Below are positions 17,765 through 26,129 of a stretch of DNA of 27,306 nt, one piece after another. A model generated the notes under the pieces. It saw only the letters and a list, made by a program, of their open reading frames with translations. It did not search any database and had not been told where the DNA came from. Every line of letters begins with the position of its first letter. Position 1 is the first letter of the stretch. The stretch is from a virus. Both the position numbers and the translations under genes were made by a program. The stretch is taken from positions 1 through 27,306 of IMG/VR virus record IMGVR_UViG_3300044612_001891, one strand, 5' to 3'.

Positions 17765-19723
17765 TTATTTTTTGGTTTTTAACGTTTCTTGTTGCAATAG
17801 AGATTCCATTGTTTTTACAGCGTTTTCTCTATTTACACCTTGCAATTTATTGATACCTTTTGATGCAAGGTTTATAGCGGTCTGTGCAAGATTTCCTCTT
17901 GCAAGGTTTGCTCCTATTTGCACAGTCTGGCCCACTTGCTCCATTTGACCTTTTAATGATGTATCTGCGGAAGATCCAAACATTTTTTCTAATTCATTAG
18001 CAAAAATAATTTGATTGGTTACATCAGCGTTAGACTTGTACCCATACGATTTTGCTGTTTTGTTTATTAAATCTAAAGCATCTATAGCATTAACGCGACC
18101 TGTTTGATTACTCAATGTTTTTCTGGTAAATGTTCCCAAAGCCTTGTCTGCATTAGGTGAATTAAAATCAATATTAGATCCAACAGATTTTTGTAAATTT
18201 GTTAAAGCCTCTATTGTTTCAGAATATTGAGTATTCATTTTTTGGTAATTTTTAGAAGATTTTCCAAGTGCTTCATTTAAGTTTCTTCTAAGATTTTTTA
18301 CAATCATCTCGGATCTTGCCGATAAAGGATTTGAAACGTTTTTTCCATAAGAGATTTGCGTATCAAGAAATCGTTTTGCGCGATGAACACCAAGACCATC
18401 TGGAACGTTTACATCATAAAGCCTTTCTAAAACACCGTTTAAAAGACTTTGAGATTGTTTATCACCTTGAATTTCAGAATTTCTTAAATTTGCCTCAAGA
18501 ATTCCTGATTTATTTGTTTTCAAAGAAACACCAATATCGTCTAATTCTTTCAAAAAAGAATCCATTGCAGGCTTAACATCAACAGTTTTTCCTTTTAATT
18601 CTTTTTTAGCAATGTCATCTATAGATATTCCGGCTTCATTTTTTAATTTTGACAAATAATTAATTTGGTTTTCTACGGTTTGCCCAATAGTATCAGAAGG
18701 CCTATTAAAGGATCTATATTTTACGTTTTTTTCACCTGTTTTAAAAACATCAAGCATTTGTTTCATTGCTATTTTGTCTTCAAGAGACGATGCTTTAATG
18801 GCAGAAACAGCACTATCTTGCCATCCTTGATTGATGGCATTGATTGCTTGATTATCCACAACAGGCTTACCATTGTATAATTTATATCGCGCTGCATCCG
18901 CAGATAATGGATCCTCTGTTAACACTTGTGCAATATCTTTTTGTTTAGACGGAGAAGCCCCTAATTTTGCCCCTCTGTAAATCTCTTTTATTGTTTTTGG
19001 TGGAACAACAGGAGAAGCGCTTGGTGTTACAGCCTCACCAATAGCCCTAACGCCACTTTTTAATAAACTTCTTGCGTTTGGAAGCAAACCGGCACCAAAG
19101 CCCGCTATGGTTTGCTGTAAAGGACTTGCTCCTTCTTCTGCGGCAAATTGAGAGGCACCACCAGCAGCACCACCACTAAAATACTGTGCTAAAGGCGATT
19201 CAGACAACACTTGCCCCACCCTTTGAGAAAGGGGATTGGCTGAGCCCGCAAGTGTTTTTCCAAGTCCTATAAATGCTTTTTGACCACTAGCACCACCAGA
19301 TGCCGCTTGAACAACGCGCTCGGTTTCTGTTTTGGGTTGTGGCGTTCCCGCACGAGTAAGTAAATTCTGAAATGAATCAGATGGACTGGGATAATTTGTT
19401 CCTAAAGCATAATTTGCAACAGGCGTTAGAACATCCGCCGCAAGTAACGCTGTGGGTGCAGCGGCAGCTCCTAAGGGACCCGCAGTAACAGCACCCAAGG
19501 TAGCCGCAGCCGCATAAGGAGCAGCACCACGACCAGCAGCCGCTAACAAACCAGATGCCGTCGTTCTGGGTTCTTTTGCAAGTTGCTGCTGTTGTGGGGC
19601 TTGCTGTTGCGTGGGTTTATAATTATTTTGAAAATACGATAATGCCTGCTCTTGAGTTGTTCCATCAGGAGCAGTTACTTCAAACTTTTTACCATCAGGA
19701 GCAGTTATTTCATATTTAGGCAT
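17765..19723 (-). CDS. DNA ejection protein, gp16-position, 652 aa
   Basis: The start at 19723 (MPKYEITAPDGKKFEVTAPDGTTQEQALSYFQ) is a recognisable opening of large internal virion proteins; the open frame upstream overlaps the preceding gene and is not coding. A Gln/Pro-rich linker (QQQAPQQQQ) and an Ala/Gly-rich hydrophobic region (about 55-115, AGRGAAPYAAAATLGAVTAGPLG) follow. The rest is long, Lys/Asn-rich helical sequence with coiled-coil tendency. P22 ejects gp7, gp20 and gp16 into the cell envelope; this gene holds the third slot and is close to gp16 in length. Direct homology to gp16 is not clear by eye, so the assignment is mainly positional. Confidence 0.65.
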   Translation of the reverse strand: MPKYEITAPDGKKFEVTAPDGTTQEQALSYFQNNYKPTQQQAPQQQQLAKEPRTTASGLLAAAGRGAAPYAAAATLGAVTAGPLGAAAAPTALLAADVLTPVANYALGTNYPSPSDSFQNLLTRAGTPQPKTETERVVQAASGGASGQKAFIGLGKTLAGSANPLSQRVGQVLSESPLAQYFSGGAAGGASQFAAEEGASPLQQTIAGFGAGLLPNARSLLKSGVRAIGEAVTPSASPVVPPKTIKEIYRGAKLGASPSKQKDIAQVLTEDPLSADAARYKLYNGKPVVDNQAINAINQGWQDSAVSAIKASSLEDKIAMKQMLDVFKTGEKNVKYRSFNRPSDTIGQTVENQINYLSKLKNEAGISIDDIAKKELKGKTVDVKPAMDSFLKELDDIGVSLKTNKSGILEANLRNSEIQGDKQSQSLLNGVLERLYDVNVPDGLGVHRAKRFLDTQISYGKNVSNPLSARSEMIVKNLRRNLNEALGKSSKNYQKMNTQYSETIEALTNLQKSVGSNIDFNSPNADKALGTFTRKTLSNQTGRVNAIDALDLINKTAKSYGYKSNADVTNQIIFANELEKMFGSSADTSLKGQMEQVGQTVQIGANLARGNLAQTAINLASKGINKLQGVNRENAVKTMESLLQQETLKTKK

Positions 19724-20964
19724 TATTTTATTTCCCGAATAGAAAATCCACCACCAGCAGCAGGCATCATAGGCTGTGCAGCATTTTGCGTGGGTTGCTG
19801 TGCATTTGCACCCGCTTCCTCGGGGTACAAAGCATAAAACTTTTTTTGTGCGATAGGCTCTATGTATTCTTTTAACGCAATCTCCCCTTGAGCGTTCCAA
19901 CTGCCATTTTGCTGCTGCCAATTCGATACAAACCTTTGTTTTTCTAATTGTATTTCTTTTAAAGCCTTGGATGCTTCAAATGTTTTTTGCATTGTTTCTT
20001 TTCTGTAAGAACGACTAGGCAAAGTCCTTGCAAAAATTTCACGTTCAAAATTTGAAATGGCTCCTTGCCCTTTATAAGGATTATTGGCTGTTTGCAATGT
20101 AGCAGATGCCGTATCAAATTGCTGTGCTTCTGGAGAAATTGCGGGTAATCTTCCACCAACAACACCTGATTCTGCATATCCTAATCTTGCATATTGATTA
20201 TTTAAATTTTCTATGTCTTGCGCTCTTCCAATCGCCGCTTGTGGTCCTGTCAATGTGTAATTTGTAAATGCATCAGCATATTCTTTGGCAATTACTTTAT
20301 CTTGTGCACTTTGCACAGACAAAGCTGATCTGTAAGCCAAATCACTATTTTTTTGATTGTAACCCCTTTTTCCCATAAACTCATATTCCCCATTACCTAA
20401 ATACTTAGGGGGAACAACTCTTGTTGTTTGCGTTGTATTTATGCCGCCATTTTGAGGTGACGGCAATGGCGCACCTGTTGGCATTGTAGGCGCGGGCACG
20501 GGAAGATTCTCTTCTCCATCAGTGGGCACAATAGGACCTTGCTGCATAGAAGGTTGCCGACGAGATGGTGCAGCAGGTTGCCGTTGAGGTGCTGGCATCG
20601 TCATGGGTTGATTTATGTTACCCACATCACCCATACCGTCCATCATCCCCATGTTTTCAAACTGAATTTGAGAATTTGGGGCTTTTGCTCTCAGATATAA
20701 GGCCTGTTCCCGAGGAGACAGCTTGCTGAGGAAATTGTATTCCTGAATAGCAGATGGCGTGTTTCCATTATAACCCTGTTCATAATTTTGCAAATCTTGC
20801 TGAAGTTTTTGCTGCGCTTGCGCTAAATCCAATTCATTCTTTTGTTGGTTATATTGACGCTTAATGGCTTCATCCTGCATCAGTTGCCGTCTTGCGGCAT
20901 TTTGCTGCATTCTTTCTGAAAAACTAACGTAAGGACGATTGCTGTATTGTTCTAAACTTGTCAT
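19723..20964 (-). CDS. DNA ejection protein, gp20-position, 413 aa
   Basis: 413 residues. The N-terminal 70 are a Gln-rich charged helix (RMQQNAARRQLMQDEAIKRQYNQQ). About 100-180 are Pro/Gln/Met-rich and disordered, and the remainder is helical with NFEREIFARTLPSRSYRKETMQKTF and a Pro/Gln/Ala-rich tail. There is no signal peptide or enzyme motif. It lies between the gp7-type and gp16-type genes and shares a TAATG with the latter. Gln-rich, helical and low in Cys, it resembles podovirus internal ejection proteins, which leave the head with the DNA. Assignment rests on order, size and composition. Confidence 0.6.
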   Translation of the reverse strand: MTSLEQYSNRPYVSFSERMQQNAARRQLMQDEAIKRQYNQQKNELDLAQAQQKLQQDLQNYEQGYNGNTPSAIQEYNFLSKLSPREQALYLRAKAPNSQIQFENMGMMDGMGDVGNINQPMTMPAPQRQPAAPSRRQPSMQQGPIVPTDGEENLPVPAPTMPTGAPLPSPQNGGINTTQTTRVVPPKYLGNGEYEFMGKRGYNQKNSDLAYRSALSVQSAQDKVIAKEYADAFTNYTLTGPQAAIGRAQDIENLNNQYARLGYAESGVVGGRLPAISPEAQQFDTASATLQTANNPYKGQGAISNFEREIFARTLPSRSYRKETMQKTFEASKALKEIQLEKQRFVSNWQQQNGSWNAQGEIALKEYIEPIAQKKFYALYPEEAGANAQQPTQNAAQPMMPAAGGGFSIREIK

Positions 20965-20967
20965 AGC

Positions 20968-21939
20968 TTACCCGATAACCTTCCAGTTACTTCCACCCAT
21001 GCCTTTACTCAAACGCATGTTCTGAGCAGAGTTTTGCCTGCCAAATCCAGTCATGGGCCTTCTTGCACCAGTCCTTAATGGCATATCTGCTGATTTTGCA
21101 AAACTTGCTCTTTCTGGTAAAAAAGCGCCACCACCCATATTATACAAAGAATTTTGTGGTTGCTGAACTTGAGCAGGTTCATTTCCAAAATTTGTTAAAT
21201 AATCCCCTATGCCACTCAAAACAGGGGCAGCGTTATCTAGCAATCCAGCACTTAAATCATTGCGCCCCTGACCTCTGCGAACACGATAATCTGCTCGATT
21301 TTTTCCCATGCCTAGCATTAACTCGCCCATACCAGTACCAGCCGTTTGACCTTGTCCTGCTAAATTTTGCAAGGCCGCGTTTTCAATGTTAAATTTATTT
21401 AAATTCCGATTGTAAACATTATTAAATTGACCCTCTGCCATGCCTTGGCCATACTGCGTAGCTTCTTTTAATGCACGGCCACTGCCAAGCAAACCAGATG
21501 CTGCTGCTTGCGTATTCAAACCGCGTTGACCTTGTTCTACTGCAAATTGATACCCTGGATCGTTATACAAATCTGCTTGATTGAAATTAAAGCCTCCCAT
21601 AAGGCGATCAGAGAGCCTCTGGTTGGCTTGCGTGCCCGTTTGGTAGTATGGGTTCAAAAGCTGAGAGGCTTGCTCTCCAGCCTTTAATTGCGCCTCTAAA
21701 ATGCCTTTATCAACTTTTTCTTGTCCGTAAAAATTATACAAACCACCAGCCATACCGCCTAAGCCAGATGCAAAATCATTGCCGCCACCACCACCACCGC
21801 CGCCGCCGCCGCCAAACAAAGAACCAGCCAATGCACCACCAGCAGGACCACCAAAATACATGCCAGCAGCACCCGCGGCAATGGGAGCCACTTTTTTGAC
21901 AACCTTGCCTATTTTTTTAGCTATTTTTTTAAAAGGCAT
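20968..21939 (-). CDS. DNA ejection protein, gp7-like, with poly-Gly tract
   Basis: 323 residues. The basic N-terminus (KKIAKKIGKVVKKV) is followed by an Ala/Gly-rich hydrophobic stretch with eleven Gly in a row (about 44-54), then NDFASGLGGMAGGLYNFYGQEKVDKGILEAQLKAGEQASQLLNPYYQTG. That segment and DPGYQFAVEQGQRGLNTQAAASGLLGSGRALKEATQYGQGMA are hallmarks of the phage DNA-transfer/injection family that contains P22 gp7. The protein would be packed in the head and ejected through the tail to help DNA cross the envelope. It is first of three consecutive ejection genes. Confidence 0.8.
   Translation of the reverse strand: MPFKKIAKKIGKVVKKVAPIAAGAAGMYFGGPAGGALAGSLFGGGGGGGGGGGNDFASGLGGMAGGLYNFYGQEKVDKGILEAQLKAGEQASQLLNPYYQTGTQANQRLSDRLMGGFNFNQADLYNDPGYQFAVEQGQRGLNTQAAASGLLGSGRALKEATQYGQGMAEGQFNNVYNRNLNKFNIENAALQNLAGQGQTAGTGMGELMLGMGKNRADYRVRRGQGRNDLSAGLLDNAAPVLSGIGDYLTNFGNEPAQVQQPQNSLYNMGGGAFLPERASFAKSADMPLRTGARRPMTGFGRQNSAQNMRLSKGMGGSNWKVIG
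21781..21813. repeat. Poly-glycine trinucleotide tract
   Basis: Eleven consecutive GCC/ACC triplets on the plus strand (GCC2, ACC4, GCC5) encode eleven Gly in the gp7-like protein on the minus strand. This is a slippage-prone microsatellite in an otherwise AT-rich genome. Confidence 0.95.
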
Positions 21940-21954
21940 TGTATGTTCTCTCTA

Positions 21955-22380
21955 TCATGTGGCTTCTAAAACACCGCTTAGCGTTATCGTTTGCGTTTCG
22001 TTTGTCCAGTGCGGCAAGATCAAACGATCCGGACTGCTTTGCGATATTCCCGTTCCAATGCTCCGATCACTAATCGCCACATTAAAGCCACTCGATGCCA
22101 AAATCCTTAATGGAAACGTAGCGTAACTTGAATGACCTGACGTTGTTGTGTGCGTGACAGGAACAATCACAATATGAAAATAGCACAAATACTGAGAAAT
22201 TCTATAGAATTTTGCTGTGACCGTCATGGGATGGCTAAAGTTTGTCCAAACAGGGGTCCATGGTGTGCCTGAGTCACCCCTCCAGTCTTTGTTAAAATAG
22301 TCCCGCCATGGTAACGAGGCATGGCCTGAGCCATCCACAAGCATTTCACGAATCGGAGGCTGAGGAACAACACCACTCAT
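21955..22380 (-). CDS. Small beta-rich virion protein in the needle slot
   Basis: 141 residues. It starts with PQPPIREMLVDGSGHASLPWRDYFNKDWRGDSGTPWTPVW, the common opening of small phage proteins (LPW-x-x-(Y/W)F then G-x-x-G-x-x-W-x-P), followed by beta strands (YRISQYLCYFHIVIVPVTHTTT, then a LPRI-like edge). It has the look of a jelly-roll fibre or decoration domain. In P22 the gene after gp10 is the tail needle gp26, followed by gp14; here this gene fills that place and overlaps gp10 by ATGA. No needle-like trimeric coiled coil is present, so any functional equivalence is inferred. Confidence 0.65.
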   Translation of the reverse strand: MSGVVPQPPIREMLVDGSGHASLPWRDYFNKDWRGDSGTPWTPVWTNFSHPMTVTAKFYRISQYLCYFHIVIVPVTHTTTSGHSSYATFPLRILASSGFNVAISDRSIGTGISQSSPDRLILPHWTNETQTITLSGVLEAT

Positions 22381-23783
22381 GCGTTAAGATACCCCCCAAT
22401 CAAACACCGCTTAACAGGGTCCGCAATTCTCACGCGAAACGTAAATGTGGATGCTGTTCCCAGCCGTCTAAATATCACACGTTTTTTGTATTCACCGACT
22501 TTTCCCATAAAGCCTTCCAAAGGACCAAACCACGTGCGGCCATCGTCTTTGCTGACATACAAAAGCATTCTTGGATTCAATCCTTGGCCCGTTTGCGTGC
22601 CTACACCCGCCTCAAAGGCAATTTCTAAACTATCCGACGAAAAGGGTTTGTTTTCTTCGTTAAGATGCCCAAAAACACGCTCCCCAATCAATTCAAACGT
22701 GTCATCCATGGTATAATTTAAAGACATTTCATAGATTTTTCCGTAGTCTTTGTGCGCCACAAGCGTTTTGTTGAATCCAGTAATTCCAAAAACCCCTAAA
22801 TGCTGCTCAAACAAGCCCGTTACAGGGCTAGAATACGCTCTTTCATGCCACTGATCCGTTGTAAGGTCATAAACAAGGCTTGTCTCTAAATCACCGCCTG
22901 TAAGCACATAAAACGTGTGTCCGTCTTCTTGATACATATACGCAGACATAAGGCTTGGATTCATCACCTTGTGAATCTGACGCTCTATAAAGGGGTTACT
23001 AATCCTTTTGGGAGAAAGATTGTTCATTTGGTAAACAATGCCATCACCTTGCGCATTCCGAGAGACAAAAATCACCCCAAAAGCACTTGAAACAGCCGTT
23101 TCTGGGGCAAAAATACCAATATCAATTTTACCACCAGATGCCCTTTGGAAAGGAAACAAAGGATCGCCCGTGTTAGACCAAACTTCCGTTGTTCTTTCCC
23201 CTAAGAGCCACAATTCCCCATTAACGGCAATCACTTTTAAAATCTTGTCTGGTGACGATTCCGCCGATGCAAAATCTAAAGCAGACCACACCGTTCCGTC
23301 ATTAACCGAACTAACAAAAAACTGAGTCGTGCCAGAAGAATTGACAATAAAATAGCTATCCAAAAACGTGACATTGTTCGCAACAGGAAAATCTAAATCT
23401 GAAATTTGAACAAACGTATTGCTAGAATACGTAAAGATGTAACCCTTTATCCCATCCACAAGCATCAACTGCGTGGGATTTTCAGCAAACGACACCAAAC
23501 CCAAAGACGATGCCAACGTTCCCAAAACCGTGGCAACACCCAAAGAAGAAATTTCATACAAAACAGACCCAGCAACATAAAAAACCCTACCATTGTATGA
23601 AGCAAACAATCCCCTGCTTTTGCTTAATCCCGTATCGCAAAAGACAGAAAGCCCAGGAGTGCCATACAAAGCTGAAATTTCTTTGCCAGATTGATTCAAT
23701 TCAGGATAAAAATTGATTGTTCTTTGGGCGTCGAAAGACAAACTTCTTTCAGAATATGACGGACCAACAAGACCCGTTTTCAT
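22377..23783 (-). CDS. Packaged-DNA stabilisation protein gp10-like
   Basis: 468 residues, close to P22 gp10 (472). The N-terminus TGLVGPSYSERSLSFDAQRTINFYPELNQSGKEISALYGTPGL and the repeated GxxxFVxxNGxxYxV-type beta strands through the middle match the gp10 family, a beta-propeller-like tail factor that plugs the portal and carries the tailspikes. I take the ATG at 23783, which overlaps the gp4-like stop by ATGA, rather than the GTG at 23792. The C-terminus (RTWFGPLEGFMGKVGEYKKRVIFRRLGTASTFTFRVRIADP) is typical. It is one of the clearest markers of the P22-like tail. Confidence 0.88.
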   Translation of the reverse strand: MKTGLVGPSYSERSLSFDAQRTINFYPELNQSGKEISALYGTPGLSVFCDTGLSKSRGLFASYNGRVFYVAGSVLYEISSLGVATVLGTLASSLGLVSFAENPTQLMLVDGIKGYIFTYSSNTFVQISDLDFPVANNVTFLDSYFIVNSSGTTQFFVSSVNDGTVWSALDFASAESSPDKILKVIAVNGELWLLGERTTEVWSNTGDPLFPFQRASGGKIDIGIFAPETAVSSAFGVIFVSRNAQGDGIVYQMNNLSPKRISNPFIERQIHKVMNPSLMSAYMYQEDGHTFYVLTGGDLETSLVYDLTTDQWHERAYSSPVTGLFEQHLGVFGITGFNKTLVAHKDYGKIYEMSLNYTMDDTFELIGERVFGHLNEENKPFSSDSLEIAFEAGVGTQTGQGLNPRMLLYVSKDDGRTWFGPLEGFMGKVGEYKKRVIFRRLGTASTFTFRVRIADPVKRCLIGGYLNA

Positions 23784-24481
23784 CGAAACCACCCAGCGTA
23801 AATATTATCCGTTTGTCTAAAATCCTCATCATCGCCAAACACAAACTTGCGATTCCGATTGATTGCCCGACGAATCCCCATTTTGGCATCATCCGCAATC
23901 TTCACAATAGCAGGGTCAACCGCTTGCTGGTACTCAGGAAACAACATCACAGCCAAATTATACGCAATGGCCAACTCCCAGCCCTCAGGGAACAAAATCA
24001 CCGTGTCTAAAGACGCAATGGACGTTAAAGCCTTCTCAGAAAGAATAAACAACTGATAATTCTGATCGGGAACAGGGTAAAACTTAATCACAGAAGAAGG
24101 ATAATCATTGTTAAAATTATAACAATATGGAACACCAACGATTGATTTCATTGATATTTCGTTAGAATAATCACGATCGCTGATTTCTTTGACGGTGTAG
24201 TCCACTGATCCAGTTCTTACATACATTGTCTGTATGGCAATAGGCTTAACCGTATTGAACGTTTGTCCTGTGCCAATCGTGTAGGACGAAACATTGCTAA
24301 CAAGAGAGAAACTTTCTAAAGTTTGAGCAAAAACGTTTAAGTTATCTGTACTCCAGCTGGACAGCATCATATTTAAAATCATTAAGGCATCGGCTGCCTC
24401 AGAAGCACTAGGATTCTCACCAGGGGCAAGAACCCTACATGCCTTTAACGCCCTTGTGATAAGGTCACGCGCCGTTGCCAT
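23780..24481 (-). CDS. Head-tail adaptor, P22 gp4-like
   Basis: 233 residues. The N-terminal TARDLITRALKACRVLAPGENPSASEAADALMILNMMLSSWSTDNLNVF is the recognised start of the P22 gp4-like family of tail accessory or head completion proteins. A beta region (TIGTGQTFNTVKPIAIQTMYVR, DRDYSNEISMKSIVGVPYCYNFNNDYPSSVIKFYPVP) and a C-terminal helix ending FRQTDNIYAGWFR follow. It binds the portal ring and receives gp10. It is longer than P22 gp4 (166) but in the range of gp4-like proteins of other podoviruses. It lies directly upstream of gp10, as in P22. Confidence 0.85.
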   Translation of the reverse strand: MATARDLITRALKACRVLAPGENPSASEAADALMILNMMLSSWSTDNLNVFAQTLESFSLVSNVSSYTIGTGQTFNTVKPIAIQTMYVRTGSVDYTVKEISDRDYSNEISMKSIVGVPYCYNFNNDYPSSVIKFYPVPDQNYQLFILSEKALTSIASLDTVILFPEGWELAIAYNLAVMLFPEYQQAVDPAIVKIADDAKMGIRRAINRNRKFVFGDDEDFRQTDNIYAGWFR

Positions 24482-24484
24482 ACA

Positions 24485-24808
24485 TTATCCTGTGGTTACA
24501 CGACCAGCCAAATTTTCAGGACGAACCACAAAAAACGTGTAATCTGCAGCAGGAGCATCAAGCGCACCCGCTGTGGTATTTCCAAAACGAATAACCACAG
24601 TGTCTACCCCAGTTGCACGTGCACCTGTGATACCCAAACCAGCGTTTAGCGTAGAAGGAGGCACCACAAACACAATGTCCCCAAGCAAAATACCGGGGAC
24701 CGTAAATGATTGTTCTGCTGTTGTGGCGGCAGCCACAGATGCTGGGTTAATGTTTACACTAACCGCACACATGGCAAAAATATTGCCTCCGATAATTCCT
24801 GAACTCAT
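24485..24808 (-). CDS. Small capsid-decoration-like protein
   Basis: 107 residues, all beta. It contains NINPASVAAATTAEQSFTVPGILLGDIVFVVPPSTLNAGLGITGARATGVDTVVIRFGNTTAGALDAPAADYTF, a pattern common to small proteins encoded right after phage coat genes. It lacks a signal or membrane segment. The position between coat and gp4-like genes, where P22 has no gene, suggests a decoration or head-stabilising protein. The gene follows the GC-rich hairpin after the coat gene and has an AGAGG ribosome-binding site. Confidence 0.65.
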   Translation of the reverse strand: MSSGIIGGNIFAMCAVSVNINPASVAAATTAEQSFTVPGILLGDIVFVVPPSTLNAGLGITGARATGVDTVVIRFGNTTAGALDAPAADYTFFVVRPENLAGRVTTG

Positions 24809-24832
24809 AAAAACCTCTCAAATGATAGGGAA

Positions 24833-24854
24833 GGGGGGCCGTCGCCAACCCCCC
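24833..24854. other. GC-rich hairpin after the coat gene
   Basis: GGGGGG (24833-24838) and CCCCCC (24849-24854) flank a ten-base loop, eight bases after the coat gene stop on the transcribed minus strand. There is no U-tract, so it is more likely a leaky terminator or 3'-end-protecting stem that lets coat mRNA exceed downstream mRNA. Confidence 0.6.
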
Positions 24855-24861
24855 AGATAAA

Positions 24862-26118
24862 CTACGCCGTAACCCGCACAGCCCACTCAGGACGAACAGG
24901 AACAAAACCACCCAAGAAATCCAATCGAAGAATGTATTGATCGGTTTTAATGTCGTGATCCGCCAAGACACGAATGGTCAAGCCATCCACAGTCTCTTGC
25001 GCCGCCTTGTCCAGACCACCTGGCAAAATCAAGGGCACAGACGCAAAACGAAACGCATCTTTACAATACGTCAAAGAGTTTTGGAAAGGCGTGGCCGCTG
25101 TTGTTTTCCCAGTTAAAAACACCACAGCCGCACCAGAACTTGGCAAAGCAGAAACGTTCTGCAATCCAACACCGGTAGAACTGTAAATGGTTGGGGAAAC
25201 AGAAAGCGTGGCCGCACCAGAAGACGCCGTTGCCGTTGTCGTTACAACAAAAGGCTGCAAAAACGGCAAGGTTGCTTTGGTAATAGGGTGAACCGCAAAC
25301 GCACCTGCCACCGTAAACACAGTACCAGCAGTGATTGTCCCAGAGCCCGTTAAACCCGTCACAGCAATGGTTGAAGCACCGTTGGTCATGTTTGCCGTTG
25401 TGGTTACAGAGCCATCCGTTTGCGTTCCCGTACCCGTTGTGTGGGTATACATCAGGTTGTTACTCAAGTAAGTAAAACCATCTGCCTGACCCATCACACC
25501 ACGTTTGTACTGCTTAGAGATTTCCTCAGAAGACTGAAACAAACCTTTTCTCGCATCTACAGCAGAGGTTTTAGCACTAGGAGACAACAAAGCAATCCAC
25601 TCGTTTTCACTACCTGTTGCCAACAACTCAGACATACGCTGGTTAGCTTGCATCATGGTCAAGGTGTTAAAGACGGTTGAACCAGCAGTACCAATAACGT
25701 TAGCCGTAGATTGACACGCCAACTGAATAAACGTTGATTCAATGCGCTGAGCCATTTGAGACACCAAAGGCTTTAAAACACGCATGGCAAACGAATCGAA
25801 CGCCATATCTGTTGCAAACTCATTCGATGTCAAAGATACAGCCGCCGTAAACGACTGATTTAACGTCATTGCAACCTTTTCTTCCGTAATGTCCTGAATT
25901 GCACTGGTAATGTCCCTGTTTGTTCCTGTCGTAAACCGTGCAGGCTTATTGATAAAAATCGTATCACCAGTTTTGTAACCACCAGCCTGCGGGGCAAAAT
26001 CTACCGAATCTTCCCGCGCAATGGTTTTTACAAACTGCATATCATCAGCAAACATGGTCGCTGCCACTTTGGCAATCCGACCAGGAGCCGATTTATTTGT
26101 GTTAATTGTATTAGGCAT
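24862..26118 (-). CDS. Major capsid protein, P22 coat (gp5)-like
   Basis: 418 residues, near P22 gp5 (430). Typical features are an N-terminal AKVAATMFADDMQFVKTIAREDSVDF helix, the phrase GDTIFINKPARFTTGTNRDITSAIQDITEEKVAMTLNQSFTAAVSLTSNEFATDM, and a long Ser/Thr/Gly/Ala beta region that ends with GGFVPVRPEWAVRVTA. The fold should be HK97-like with the inserted domain of the P22 group. It assembles on the scaffold into the procapsid. Its position after the scaffold and before the gp4-like gene follows P22 order. Confidence 0.88.
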   Translation of the reverse strand: MPNTINTNKSAPGRIAKVAATMFADDMQFVKTIAREDSVDFAPQAGGYKTGDTIFINKPARFTTGTNRDITSAIQDITEEKVAMTLNQSFTAAVSLTSNEFATDMAFDSFAMRVLKPLVSQMAQRIESTFIQLACQSTANVIGTAGSTVFNTLTMMQANQRMSELLATGSENEWIALLSPSAKTSAVDARKGLFQSSEEISKQYKRGVMGQADGFTYLSNNLMYTHTTGTGTQTDGSVTTTANMTNGASTIAVTGLTGSGTITAGTVFTVAGAFAVHPITKATLPFLQPFVVTTTATASSGAATLSVSPTIYSSTGVGLQNVSALPSSGAAVVFLTGKTTAATPFQNSLTYCKDAFRFASVPLILPGGLDKAAQETVDGLTIRVLADHDIKTDQYILRLDFLGGFVPVRPEWAVRVTA

Positions 26119-26129
26119 CAGTTTTTCCT

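Noticed and set aside
17765-19921. Longer 718-codon version of the gp16-position gene
   Set aside because: The first 66 codons overlap the end of the preceding ejection gene and read as nonsense (Cys/Trp-rich). The ATG at 19723 overlaps the stop as TAATG and gives a recognisable N-terminus.
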